From positions 5,809,452 through 5,873,451 of the forward strand of contig NC_023756.2 of NCBI RefSeq assembly GCF_000499845.2: a stretch of 64,000 bases of DNA, in the 5' to 3' direction. Positions 34,728-46,173 of the stretch are shown piece by piece. Both the position numbers and the translations under genes were made by a program. This DNA is from Phaseolus vulgaris (lineage: Eukaryota > Streptophyta > Magnoliopsida > Fabales > Fabaceae). Within the stretch, counting starts at the first letter, position 1; the number at the start of each line of letters is the position of its first letter. The notes under the pieces are model-generated. The model saw only the letters and a program-made list of their open reading frames with translations. It made no database searches and was not told the origin of the DNA.

Positions 34728-37690
34728 CTATAAAAGCCAATTGATAGTAATGTTTCCAAGCCATGTGAACAATGGGAACTGAACCAAAGCAATAAAGAGC
34801 AAGAGATAGTGGTGTCTGCTTGAGTCATAACTCCTGACCTCAGCAAAAAGAACTCTCTTCATTGTTTTCACCAAGAAGACTCCCATGCATAAACAGGTCC
34901 ATGGCATCAGAAAGTAGTAGGAGTAGCCCAATATTATTCTTCCAAGAACAGCTAAACATATGCCAGTGAAAGTATACCCAGCATACGCTATAATGTCCAG
35001 AAGGGGAGCTTCACCACTGCCCAATGAAAGTAGTGTCACCTTAAGTAGTGCAGCTTGCATAAACCAACCAAGCAATCCCTTGATGAATAACAAGTTCAAC
35101 GCTTCTGGACTAAACCTGTACATAATAAATATAGCATCTTAATAAGTCACGGTCCATTACAAACTAAGGTTCTTACAAGTTTTCAGTTGGAAATACAACA
35201 TAAAAACATATTTTTCAAAAAATTAAAACTGAAAAACTTGTGCATCTGATGCAAAAATCAAGAAATTAAAAACAAAGGGGAGCAGAAATAAACACATATC
35301 ACACAGATGCCAAAATTTCTTGCAACGAAGTTGCCAACATTCAACACTGCTAATAGAGTACTATGCATTTTATTGCATATTTGTAGACCCCTCCCAATGA
35401 CACACACATCATACAATCCTCCTCAGATAATGGTTTACCAACATTCATTACAGACCAATTAAAACTCAGCACAAACTAGAGAAAATATGAGGAAAACAGT
35501 TTTCTCTATATTGCTTTAAAATACCCTCGTATGGCAATAGCATATAGTTGACAACATTTTATACATGGCAATTCAAGAGTGCAAGTATGAACAGGAAAGT
35601 GAGGAGCAAAATTTCTAACTAAAAATTTGAGAAGAATAAGTAGAGCAACATACATGTCAGTACTGTATTATTGGATTAAGGTAGAGGAAGAAGTGGAGTA
35701 CTTACTTTCCATGAAGACCCAACGAGAGGCCAGCTAGAATAACGTAAGTACCAAATGCCATTAATGGAATGTATAGGTCTGGTGCGTTTATGTCATAAAT
35801 TGGGGGCTTATAAGAGAGCCTACCCCCGACTGGCTCAGTTATTCTAGTCCAATGACCCTGACCCAGAAAAGAAGAAATAAGCAGCATGAAGATAATAACA
35901 TAACCAACAAATTTAAGGAGAAATGCAGAAAATTGAAACATTACTGCTTACCCTGTGCAGGAATGGTAACAAAACAACCTTCAATTTGTTCTTAACATAA
36001 TGGTCATTCACTTGGAAGTAGTATTGGGGATCAGAGAAATACCGACTTATCTGTTATTCAATGGAGAAGATTAATTTAAAGATGCAAATCTTGTATTAAC
36101 ATTTTGAGAGACTATCCATACTCAAGATACATATAGATTGCAAATCAAGTCCCATCAAGCTATTCAACGACATTTTTGAGCTACACAATTGGTATCCCCT
36201 CTATAATCAGTCAAGCCTAAATAGATTGATATACAGTCATGATCAAAGGTGAGTGCACATACCATCTACAAACAAGATTTTAAAGTAAACCATGCATCAT
36301 TTCAAATTTTCTTCAAAATGATTAATAAAAAACTCCAAACACTAGAGTGCAAAGTCATGCACAATAGTTTCAGACAATGGATAAATCAGTACTGCTAAGA
36401 AGATATACCAACAGTTATAGAAAAAAGGGATTGAATTTTTTTAAGAGGTTAGGCCACTCTCTTAGGTATGAGACGCATTTTAAGCACAAGAAAGATTAGG
36501 GAAAACAACAATTTGAACTTCAATGTCCACATAAAATTAACAACTACCTCCGAAGATACAAAGACAAGTTGGTCTTCCAAAGATTTAGGAAATAAATATA
36601 GGCATTCATACTTACATGGACATGAATACAATCACTCAATTTATCTTTGAATATCAATTTAGACCCTAAATGCTACTTTTACACTATAAGCTATGAAGAA
36701 TAAAATTGTCACGCAAAAAGATTTAGAGGAACAACTTCATGTCTCATGTATCATTGGGCAAAACTTCGACAATGTTACTTAGTCTTACATTGCTTTGGAC
36801 ATACTCAGAGCTCGATCCTAATATTTTCCCTCCATAAGCACCCAATCCGCCTCGAATGAGCCCTGAACCAGCAACATTAAAAGCACTCCCGAAAGGATTT
36901 GGTGGCAAGCTCGGTTGAGGCTGCGGTACCCCAGGTTGGGATCCAACATTATTGTACATTCTCACTGCCACCACAAAAAAAAATCAACCAATCAGAAAAT
37001 TTCAATGTGAACACAAAATCAACACCAAGATAACATAATACAAGACTAAGTAAACCCTCTTCTAACAAAACCCGTCATTCCCAAAGGCAACGCGAGATCC
37101 ATTTCAGAAATAGATTGTCACGCCATAATACCATAAAAATCAACAACTAACAAATCACTATCAATAATCAAATACATCATAAGTTTGAAAGAAAGAGTGT
37201 ACTAAGCATGAAGGTAGAAACCCCTCATTTCAACAAATTTAATGTACTAGAAATTTGAACAGAAAATTCCATTTATTAATGATTAAAAACGCTATCAACA
37301 ATGCAAATGTAAGTCAAAACAACCGTAGATTCAAAATCCATATTGAAAAAAAGGGAAATGAAATTCGGAGTGGCGTGCCAATTTGAAAACGACCCAGTTA
37401 GCAAGAGAGGGAAAAGCTTCAAGCTTTAAACCCCAAAGTGAGAGAAAGGAGCAGAAGCGATGATGGGTATGGTTAAAAATGAACATAGTTTGAATAGATA
37501 GTATGATTAATAGGAAAAAGGTGAAATTAAAAATATGTGAAGAGGTTTGAAGCAGAAGAAGAAGAAACCTCGAAGAGAAGGGAAAATTGGCGAGACGAAT
37601 CACAGTGGTGGAGGAATCAAGAACTATGGCTCCGGCGAAGGAAGTGAGTGAGATCTGAGAACAGAGAGAGAACCCACAGCAGAGGCATAA
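34728..37690 (-). CDS. YIF1: YIF1-family (Yip1-interacting factor) membrane protein
   Basis: A five-exon minus-strand gene. The non-coding exon is about 37690-37569. Coding exons are 36959-36789, 36050-35952, 35857-35706 and 35115-34728, giving 269 residues and a TAG stop. The ATG is the first codon of [10 protein letters not shown], reached after the acceptor TGGCAG; the upstream in-frame GTG belongs to the intron. The protein has a Pro/Gly-rich cytosolic N-terminus, then the YIF1 signature [18 protein letters not shown] and [11 protein letters not shown]. About five hydrophobic segments follow from residue 120 to the C-terminus ([27 protein letters not shown] at the end). YIF1 works with YIP1 in ER-Golgi vesicle transport. 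The frame is intact through all junctions. Confidence 0.92.
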
Positions 37691-37716
37691 ACGGTAATTG
37701 CGATGAACTTCCCTCT

Positions 37717-37726
37717 TTTATAAAAT
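37717..37726 (-). promoter_or_regulatory. Candidate TATA box of YIF1
   Basis: On the minus strand TTTTATAAAAGAGG lies about 30 bp upstream of the presumed transcript start near 37690, at a spacing usual for plant promoters. Confidence 0.5.
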
Positions 37727-37729
37727 GGA

Positions 37730-38270
37730 AAACATATGTTTACTTTGTATCACATAAATAATCATTTTTATCACATCAAAGTTTATTTTGTATTCTTTTA
37801 AGAATTTGGACTTTTGCAAAAATTTCGTTATGTCAAATTCGTTTTTGTATAAGAAATATTTCTAAAGATTGAACATGTTTTTAGTCTCTCACATTTTTTT
37901 TTATCCTTCAAAAGAAACTGCAAAAAGTAGTAATTTAAAAATAATTATATTTTTAGAATTAATTCTGAAAATAACTAAGAGGACCAACACTTTTTCTAGA
38001 ATTAAATAATATCATTATAAATAATATTGTTAGGTTCAATAACTGCATCATTGGAAATAATATCATTAAAAACGTCTTAGATGGTTAAGAGAGGAAGACA
38101 TATTTAAATTATTCGATATTAAGTTTGTTGAGATAGCATCACTAGCGTCAATCACTGCATCCGAGATATTATCTGTTTTGGAGCTCTGAACTCAATCATT
38201 ATTTTGTTCTTAAAAAGATGTCTTTGAGAGTTAAGGAAGGAAGTTGTATTTAAATTGTTCTAGAACTCGA
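37730..38270. other. Intergenic DNA
   Basis: A+T-rich DNA upstream of YIF1. Some phrases between 38030 and 38270 (GAGGAAGACATATTTAAATT and GAAGGAAGTTGTATTTAAAT) recur, as in an old repeat. No gene seen. Confidence 0.45.
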
Positions 38271-38780
38271 CTTCTAAATAATGTGGGATTATTTGGTGTA
38301 CCAGAACAAAAAGATTAAAAAAACCAAACATGTCCATTTAAGGACAAAGATATACATTTTTTATAACATCAATTTTATAAAAGAATTTTTATATATTTTC
38401 AAAGAGAAGCAAAAGGTTGAATCTAGACATGTGTTATTTGGAGATGCGTCAAAGGTTGAAGTGAAAGACTAGACTAAGGTTCGTACAAAAGGATGGCTTA
38501 ATTGGGTCAATCCAAGATGTGTATTACGTACCATATCTCTAAAGCAACAACTGTGTATGGGAAACTCATGAAGAAATGTTATTCAATACTTATGATTGAT
38601 TAGGTATTACACTTGAAAGATGAGCACAGGCGTCTGGTCGTTTAAGTTGAAATGAGCAAAAAATCACATGTATAAGATGAATTGAGAAGCGTTCGAGAAA
38701 AATGTATGAATGTCATTGTGGCATCTCCATTTTGGAGACCTACATCATATGGTCTAAATGAGTGGAAGAAGAAGAACATG
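38271..38780 (+). pseudogene. Decayed copia gag-protease/pre-integrase relic
   Basis: Conceptual translation with stops gives HVLFGDASKVEVK at about 38429-38467, the block that follows the protease active site in plant copia elements. LHLKDEHRRLVV and VEMSK are at about 38609-38660, and the pre-integrase block LWHLHFGDLHHMV is at about 38717-38756. The order and spacing fit a single old element, but the rest of integrase is unrecognisable. Confidence 0.7.
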
Positions 38781-38998
38781 GTGCACGAGTGATCATTGTC
38801 GTTTAGTAATCAAATTAAAAACAAATCAATGTAGATTGTCTAACGCAAGATTATATCGTATAGCACCAAAGAGATGATAGTACAAACATGGTCATATGAC
38901 CTAAAGTCGTCTCCTAACAAATCCAAAAATAAATTTAGTAGATCAATGTTCACAACTTCTCTACAAGAAAATGTTATAATAACAGTAAAGATTAAAAA

Positions 38999-39015
38999 GG
39001 GGGGGGGGGGGGGGG
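38999..39015. repeat. Poly-G run of 17
   Basis: An uninterrupted run of 17 G, then AGGG. It is exceptional in this A+T-rich DNA and prone to miscounting in sequencing. Confidence 0.85.
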
Positions 39016-39250
39016 AGGGTTTAAAGATGTTTCACAAAAAAGTAAAGTAGACGATTGAAAATATAAAGGAACAGATTGAGTCTCAAGCTCTTTCAACAAT
39101 GAATTCTTCATCATTTTATAAAAATGTATCATTCATTCAACCATCCAACTAGGATCAAATTAACTAAACATGCATAATCTAAAACAATGGAATCTAATTA
39201 ATGAAACATGTGTCCACTTTTTCATTCAATGCCTCACTCGTCTCCATGAG

Positions 39251-40166
39251 TAGGGATGGCAATGCGAGGTGAGCCATGTGGGTCGCCCTGCAACCCGCTA
39301 ATAAAAAGCATGGGGTGGGCTTAGAAAATCAACCCGCTAACCTGCTTTAGCCTGTCTTGCATAACCCGTAGCCCGCGTGAGCCAACAGCGGGGCGCCCCA
39401 GGCTCTGACCCACAAAAAAAAAGTTTGTGTGTTATGTGTTGGCAGTGCTGCTCTGCTCTCTGTTCTCGTCACTCTATACAAATTAAAACCTAAATTAGGT
39501 TTTCCTCCACTCCACCACGCACACGCTCCTCCTTTTGTTCCTTACCTCCATCACGACGCACAGTGCCTATGCTTCGCTGCCTCCACACCACACACCGAGA
39601 TGCCCGTTCAAGATGAAATATCTTGGGGGACCATGATCGCGGGGTACAGTCATTTTGAAACTGTGTAATCAAGTCGTTGAACTCTTTAGTGAGATGATGG
39701 CTTTGAAGGTTAAGCCGGATAATATAGCATTGGTGTCAGTTCTCTCTGCTTGTGCTTAGTTGGGGGAGTTGAAACAAGGTACCATCGTCCACGATTTCAT
39801 TAAACGAAATAGGATACGGGTTGATTCGTATTTGGCAACCAGGTTGGTGGACTTGTATGCGAAATGTGAGTGTGTTGAGACTGCGAGGGATGTGTTTGAG
39901 TCTTGCGAGGAGAAAGAAGTGTTCATGTGGAATGCCATGCTTGTTGAGTTTGTGATTCACGAGGAATGATCGATGGTGTTGGAGTATTTCTCTAGAATGG
40001 TTGTGAAGGGCGTCAAACCACTAAATGCAGGCTGGCCCGCAGACCCGCGGACCAGCCCTTATGCGAGGCGAGGCAGAGAAACTAGTTCGCATTTATTATC
40101 CGGGACGCGCCCACCCAGCCTGCATTTTGCGGGCCAAGTGCGCGACGGGCTTGCCCACATTGACAT
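39251..40166. mobile_element. Probable hAT-like element carrying a PPR gene fragment
   Basis: The left end TAGGGATGGCAATGCGAGG matches the common plant hAT-type end. The right end near 40150-40166 has CCCACATTGACAT, an imperfect inverse of it. Both ends have G+C-rich subterminal stretches full of CCCGC, GGGCC and GCGGG words (39280-39410 and 40028-40150). Flanking octamers TCCATGAG and TTCATGAA agree at 6 of 8 positions, weak support for an 8-bp duplication. The centre is a piece of a cellular PPR gene, not transposase. Confidence 0.6.
39598..40020 (+). pseudogene. PPR (pentatricopeptide repeat) gene fragment, broken
   Basis: Reads MPVQDEISWGTMIAGYSHFE, then after a frame change near 39660 LFSEMMALKVKPDNIALVSV, a TAG at about 39758, VDSYLATRLVDLYAKCECVE and VFMWNAMLVEFVIHEE, a TGA at 39967-39969, and LEYFSRMVVKGVKP. 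These are typical PLS-class PPR repeats (about two and a half). PPR proteins bind organelle RNA. This is a truncated, multiply disrupted copy ending at the start of the element's right G+C-rich border. Confidence 0.85.
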
Positions 40167-40234
40167 TTCATGAAAAACCCTTCCTAACTTTGTTGAAAGG
40201 ACAAACAACAATATTTGCATAATCATAAAAAAAT

Positions 40235-40500
40235 ATCTCTATTATGATTTGGTGCAATAACAAATCATTGAGACTATGATATGACAATAAATCAAGAATT
40301 GAATTAACAAAGAACCTAGTCAATCACGAGAAAAACAAACGCATTGACATTCACTTTCACTTCATTCGAGATCATGCGAAAGAAGAAAATATGGAATTAG
40401 TGCATTTGGCAAGTTGAGATCAAGTCACAAATATCTTCATGAAACCACTATTTACGATACTTTCAACAACCACAAGAAATTGTTCAACATAAAAGATAAC
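40235..40500 (+). pseudogene. Decayed copia RNase H C-terminal relic
   Basis: Translation gives IELTKNLVNHEKNKRIDIHF at about 40291-40350, HFIRDHAKEENMELVHLA to about 40414, then one stop and QVTNIFMKPL to about 40450. This matches the end of copia RNase H. It may be the other end of the element whose protease region lies at 38271-38780. Confidence 0.75.
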
Positions 40501-40987
40501 AAAAGCATTTAAGTTTACTGAAAAATTTTGTTGAATAAAATTAAATGTCAATGTTAATGGTTTTGATTTAGCAAGTTTTTTTTGTTAGAATAAAAGGTTA
40601 TTAGTTATTTTTTATGAATGACTATAATGGGTTTTGATTTAGTTTATACTCTTGAAGGACAAATTTCACTAAATAAATAATCATTGTCAGTTCTCAATTC
40701 TATACTATATTGGATGAAGATGAGTAAAATGAGTAATATATAAGAAAAACAAATCATAACTCATTAAGATTTGTAAGTAAAGATGACGCTAGCTTTTTTT
40801 TAATGAATTTCCCTAATTTCATATTGAATCTCTCCGATATTTTCACTCCAAAAAGCAAGGAGTTGCTTAAAAACTTGTCCAAGTGAATTTTTTTGTTTCA
40901 TACAATCCCTTCTACATTTCCATCTTGGGATTGTCCTTGTCAGCTTGCTCACTATAACATGCCTATGCTTGAAAATGCTGAGGAGAA
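40501..40987. other. Intergenic DNA left of copia copy 2
   Basis: No gene recognised. The sequence at 40800-40987 continues without break on the far side of copia copy 2 (from 45525). Confidence 0.5.
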
Positions 40988-40992
40988 ACAAT

Positions 40993-41202
40993 TGTTAGCT
41001 ATTTTAGTTTGTTAGCTATTTTTAATAAGTCAATAAACAGTCCTAACTTATAGGACTGACTAGATCTAAGTAGTTGCTTATTTTACGCTTCATTTGTTAC
41101 CATTTCAGTTTGTACAGGCCTATAAAGCCATGCTTCTATTATTGAATAAATCATGTATTCTCTTCATAGCTTTCTCTGTGCTTTCATATATTTAGATTAA
41201 CA
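40993..41202 (+). repeat. 5' LTR of copia copy 2
   Basis: 210 bp, TGTTAGCTATTTTAG to AGATTAACA. It differs from the 3' LTR at two sites (AACAGTCC versus AACATTCC, CTCTGTGC versus CTCTATGC). Confidence 0.96.
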
Positions 41203-41204
41203 AT

Positions 41205-41216
41205 TGGTATCAGAGC
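41205..41216 (+). other. Primer binding site of copia copy 2
   Basis: TGGTATCAGAGC, the initiator Met-tRNA complement, two bases after the 5' LTR. Confidence 0.92.
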
Positions 41217-41299
41217 TCCGCAAGGGGCCTGACCAAAAGTGAGTGAAGAGCCTGATCAAAAGTGAGTGAAGAGAGCATCTAGCTTCAGAGTACAACCCC

Positions 41300-44200
41300 A
41301 TGACTACCTCAGAAAAATTTGTTCAACCAGCCATTCCACAGTTTGACGGGCACTATGATTTCTGGTCTATGACTATGGAAAATTTTCTACGCAGCAAGGA
41401 ACTGTGGCAGCTTGTGGAAGATGGAATACCTACGCTTGGTACTACACCCACTGAGGCACAACGGCGGACCGCATCCGAGGCACAACTAAAAGATCTAAAG
41501 GTGAAAAATTTCTTGTTTCAAGCTATTGATCGAGAAATTCTTGAAACCATATTGGACAAAAGCACGTCACAGGCAATCTGGAAATCTATGCAGCAGAAGT
41601 ATCAAGGTTCGACAAGGGTTAAACGCGCTCAACTTCAAGCTCTTCGACGTGAGTTTGAGCTAATGGCAATGAAGGATGGGGAAAAGGTTGATAGCTACCT
41701 CGGACGTACACTCAGTATCGTTAACAAAATGAAATCCAATGGTGAAGTAATGGATTCCAGCACAGTGGTTAGCAAGATACTCAGATCTTTAACTGCAAAC
41801 TTCAATTATGTCGTGTGTTCTATTGAGGAGTCCAATGACCTGAACCACCTGAGTCTTGATGAACTCCATGGCAGTCTACTTGTTCATGAACAACGCATGC
41901 AGAATTCTCAAACCGAGGAACAAGTTCTGAAAGTCACGTATGATGATAGCACAGGAACAAATCGTGGTCGTGGTCACGGCTATCGTGGACGTGGAAGAGG
42001 AGGTCGTGGAAGACAGTCTTTCAACAAGGCACTCATTGAATGTTTTCAATGCCATAAGTTGGGCCATTTTAAATCCGAATGCCCTGCTATTACAAAACAA
42101 GCTCATTATACAACGTTTGAAGAGGTACCCGAAGGTGAAGATGAGATTCTGTTGGTAGCATATGAAGAAGATACCCACCCGATCCAGATGGAGAATTGGT
42201 TCCTTGATTCTGGGTGCAGTAATCATATGACGGGAAATAAGCTCTGGTTTACAAAAATACATGAAGAAGGACTCCACAAGACTGTCAAACTTGGTAACGA
42301 TACTACACTGGAGGTAGCTGCCAAAGGTAACATTCGGGTTCAGATTAATAATACTGCTCATGTTATTTCGAATGTTTATTACGTTCCGAAACTCAAAACA
42401 AATCTTTTAAGCTTGGGACAACTTCAAGAAAAAGGACTTACCGTTCTAATTCAACATGGGGTCTGCAAATTATTTCATCCGGACCGTGGCCTGGTGTTTC
42501 ATACTACCATGCAAGGGAACCGCATGTTCTATTTATCAGCAATGATGTGTTCTCAAACTTCTCAGTGTTTCCAAGCAGAAGATATCTCTGAAAAAGACAC
42601 ACAACTATGGCATAGACGGTTTGGTCATCTCAATTTCAGAGGACTCAATACACTTGCACAGAAGCAACTGGTGATTGGGCTACCCTCATTGAAAACTTCC
42701 ACAACTATATGCACCACATGTCTGGTTGGCAAACAACACCGTGAAACCATACCCAAGCTAAGCTCTTGGCGTGCATCAACTAAGTTACAACTAGTCCATG
42801 CTGATGTTTGTGGTCCTATCTCACCTATCTCCAATAGCCGAAAAAGGTATATACTGAGTTTTGTGGATGATTATTCCCGTAAGACATGGGTTTATTTTTT
42901 ACATGAGAAATCTTAAGCCTTCACAGCATTAAAGAATTTCAAAACATGTGTTGAAAAGGAAGTTGGAACTTCTATTATTTGTTTGAGAACTGATAGAGGA
43001 GGAGAATTCACATCCAAGGAGTTTACCGATTTTTGTATTCATCATGGTATCTCCAGGCAACTGACAGCAGCTTACACTCCTCAACAGAATGGAATTGCAG
43101 AGCGCAAGAACCGTACTATCATGAATGCAGTCCGAGCAGTGCTTCATGAAAAACAAGTCCCCAAATCCTTTTGGCCTGAAGCAGTGAGATGGTGTGTTCA
43201 TGTTCAAAACCGCAATCCAACTACTGCAGTAAGTCATGGCACTCCAGAAGAGGTATGGAGTGGAGTAAAGCCTCGTGTTGATTACTTTCGAATATTTGGA
43301 TGTATTGCACATGTTCATATTCCAGATCAAAGAAGACGCAAGTTAGATGACAAGAGTCACACATGTGTTCTCTTGGGAGTGAGTGATGAAACTAAAGCTT
43401 ACAAGCTTTTTGATCCAATGACAAAGACGGTCATTGTGAGCAGAGATGTCATATTTGAAGAAGACAAAGGGTGGAATTGGCACGCGAGTGAAGCCGAGAG
43501 CTCACGTTCTACACCTGATTTAGAAAGCCAAAGTGAAGAAGAAGGGAACGACAACACTGTTGTTCACGAAGCAGCTAGAGGTAGCAACCTTGACTCAGAA
43601 CCGCAGGAACCAGTTTCTGATCCTGCATCTTACCCTATTGAAGGGAGGGCCTCAAGAATTCGAAGACAACCTGCATGGCTGGCAAATTATGAAACCAATC
43701 TACTTGCAGAAGAAGACAACTTGCTAGCAATGCTAACAACGAGCCATGACGATCCGCAAACTTTTGAGGAAGCTAATAAGAGTCAGAAATGGAAGGAGGC
43801 CATGGACATGGAGATGAAAGCCATAGAAAGAAACAATACGTGGGAACTTGTTGACCCACCTGAAGATGTGATACCCATAGGTGTAAAATGGGTTTTCAAA
43901 ACCAAACTCAATGAAAGAGGACACGTAGAGAAGTATAAAGCCCGCTTAGTTGCAAAAGGGTATGCTCAGAAATATGGAATCAACTACACTGAAGTTTTTG
44001 CTCCAGTTGCTAGACTTGACACAGTGAGAGTGTTGCTAGCAGTAACTGCTCATCATGCATGGGACGTGTTTCAGCTTGATGTAAAAGTGCCTTCTTGCAT
44101 GGTGAAATTCAAGAAAATATCTATGTTCATCAACCTGCTGGGTTTCTCAAAGAAGGTAGAGAAGGCCAAGTATACAAGCTAAAGAAAGCTCTCTACGGGC

Positions 44201-45300
44201 TCAAACAAGCTCCACGAGCCTGGTACCGTAAGATTGAAGCTTATTTTGCCAGAGAACAGTTTGCACGATGCACCAGTGAACACACCTTGTTCACAAAACA
44301 GGTTAGAGGCGATATTTTAATAGTAAGCTTGTATGTGGATGATCTCCTCTTTACTGGGAGTTGCATAGCTATATGCGAAGAATTTAAACACTCAATGCAG
44401 TTGGAGTTTGACATGACTGATCTTGGCAAAATGAGACACTTCCTGGGCATAGAAGTCATACAAAATGAAGCTGGTATTTTTATCTGCCAAAGAAGATATG
44501 CACATGAGATTCTAGCTCGGTTTGATATGTTACATAGCAACTCTGTGCGAAATCCCATGGTTCCAGGAACTGCTTTATCTAAGGATGATGAAGGAATTCC
44601 TGTAGACGCTACAAGGTTTAAACAAGCAATTGGCAGCCTCATGTACTTGACAGTCACACGTCCAGACTTAATGTTTTGTGTCAGTTTAATTAGTAGATAT
44701 ATGGCCAACCCCAAAGAGTCTCATTAGGCAGCAACAAAACGTGTTCTCAGGTATCTACAAGGCACTATTGAACATGGTCTCTTCTATCAAAAGGGACAGC
44801 AGAAAATAAGTTTTTCTGCCTATAGTGACAGCAACTATGCAGGAGACTCAGATGATAGGAGAAGCACTACTGGATCAGTATTTATGTTTGGAACTGCTGC
44901 TGTATCTTGGGCTTCAAAAAAACAGCCTGTGGTAAGCTTATCAACCACTGAAGCTGAATACATTGCTGTAGCATATTGTGCATGCCAAGGTATTTAGGTC
45001 AAACGAATTATAGAGCATCTTGGAATAGAAGCAAACGGAGCTACAAAAATTTTCTGTGATAATAGTTCTACCATACAATTGTCCAAGAATTCAGTTTTTC
45101 ATGGCAAGAGTAAGCATATAGCAGTAAGATTCCATTTTCTCAGAGACTTAGTTAATGATCAAACTATCACACTGAAATACTGCAATACAAATGAGCAAGT
45201 GGCTGACATTATGACGAAAGCTTTAAAGATTGCACAATTTGAAAAACTGAGACGTTTGCTTGGAGTATTTGCAGTTCATGAGATAAGCTCAAGAGCTTAA
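41300..45300 (+). pseudogene. copia gag-pol polyprotein (copy 2), four lesions
   Basis: One long frame from ATG 41300. It has gag with the IPQFDGHYDFWSMTMENFLR start, an RG-rich stretch and CCHC knuckle CFQCHKLGHFKSEC (42041-42082). Next come protease FLDSGCSNHM (about 42200), pre-integrase LWHRRFGHLN, integrase (HADVCGP, TDRGGEF, PQQNGIAERKN), RT (KARLVAKGYAQ, catalytic YVDD at about 44332) and RNase H (SDSNYAGD, STTEAEYIA, ADIMTKAL). Lesions are a TAA at 42914-42916, loss of one base in an A-run at about 44083-44087 (the frame moves by one), a TAG at 44725-44727 and a TAG at 44995-44997. The last two lie where the family has tryptophan. The polyprotein would form the replication particle; this copy cannot make it. 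Confidence 0.95.
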
Positions 45301-45309
45301 GGGAGGGAT

Positions 45310-45519
45310 TGTTAGCTATTTTAGTTTGTTAGCTATTTTTAATAAGTCAATAAACATTCCTAACTTATAGGACTGACTAGATCTAAGTAGTTGCTTATTT
45401 TACGCTTCATTTGTTACCATTTCAGTTTGTACAGGCCTATAAAGCCATGCTTCTATTATTGAATAAATCATGTATTCTCTTCATAGCTTTCTCTATGCTT
45501 TCATATATTTAGATTAACA
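45310..45519 (+). repeat. 3' LTR of copia copy 2
   Basis: 210 bp directly after the polypurine tract, about 99% identical to the 5' LTR, ending at the ACAAT duplication. Confidence 0.96.
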
Positions 45520-45936
45520 ACAATTCACCTTCAAACCAATAAAAGATGCATTGGAATGGCAATACCAAAGGCTCAAGGGAAATGCCTCTTGAAGGAGTAG
45601 CATTAGTAAGCTTTTTGCTTCTAAAGAGAGGAGCTATAATGAATCTGTCAGAGAAAGCAAGCTAAGGAGTTTAGATGTAAGAACTCAGTGAGTCATGCTT
45701 TCCTTTGAACAAAAGTCACAGCTAAAATTGCACAACTAGTTCAAGCATATATCTGTGATATTTTGGTGTTACATGAAAATATTTTCTTGTGAGCCATTTG
45801 TCAAATACTTGATCTGCAAAGAATTAGAAAATGATCAAGTGGTTTGAGAGAAAGGCATCAGGGGAAAACTTCTTACTATAAAAATCTGACACAGAAGAAC
45901 AATGCAAAAGAGCCAACAAGAGGAACAGAAGAATGA

Positions 45937-46168
45937 TGTTGGAGACCAGAGATGAAAATATTTCATTGTATATAAGTGGGTGCAAATCTCATCCCATGAG
46001 CCGTTTTTATGGGGTTGAGTTAGACTTAAAGTCCACTTCGTAATATGGCATCAGAACCATTTAAAGCTTATCATATCGAGTGTTTGTTGGGCCTATCGTG
46101 TCACCCGCTATCGGATTATCCATAATATGTTGTCCCACGCTCTCGGACGTGAGGGATACTTCGTAATA
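45937..46168 (+). mobile_element. TRIM, copy 2
   Basis: 232 bp flanked by AATGA at 45932-45936 and 46169-46173. It is the same family as the element at 14678: starts TGTTGGAGA, shares GGGGTTGAGTTAGACTTAAA and the internal GGGCCTATCGTG..CACCCGCTATCGG, and ends TTCGTAATA. The primer site is mutated (TGGCATCAGAAC). The 3' LTR (46128-46168) begins TGTTGTCCCACGC but has lost its middle. Confidence 0.9.
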
Positions 46169-46173
46169 AATGA

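Larger units (their letters stand above)
40993..45519 (+). mobile_element. Young Ty1/copia LTR retrotransposon (copy 2), coding-defective
   Basis: 4,527 bp with the exact 5-bp duplication ACAAT at 40988-40992 and 45520-45524. Two 210-bp LTRs (TGTTAGC...TTAACA) differ at only two positions. The primer site TGGTATCAGAGC is at 41205 and the polypurine tract AAGGGAGGGA ends at 45308, next to the 3' LTR. A single gag-pol frame is interrupted by three stops and one frameshift. Confidence 0.97.

Noticed and set aside
36744..36974. Upstream in-frame start (five residues earlier) for YIF1
   Set aside because: Those codons lie before the splice acceptor TGGCAG, so they are intron; the ATG at 36957-36959 is the family start.
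38281..38472. Small independent gene
   Set aside because: Its C-terminal part is the conserved block after a copia protease; it belongs to a decayed element.
41876..42361. 161-residue minus-strand frame
   Set aside because: Antisense shadow of copia gag-protease.
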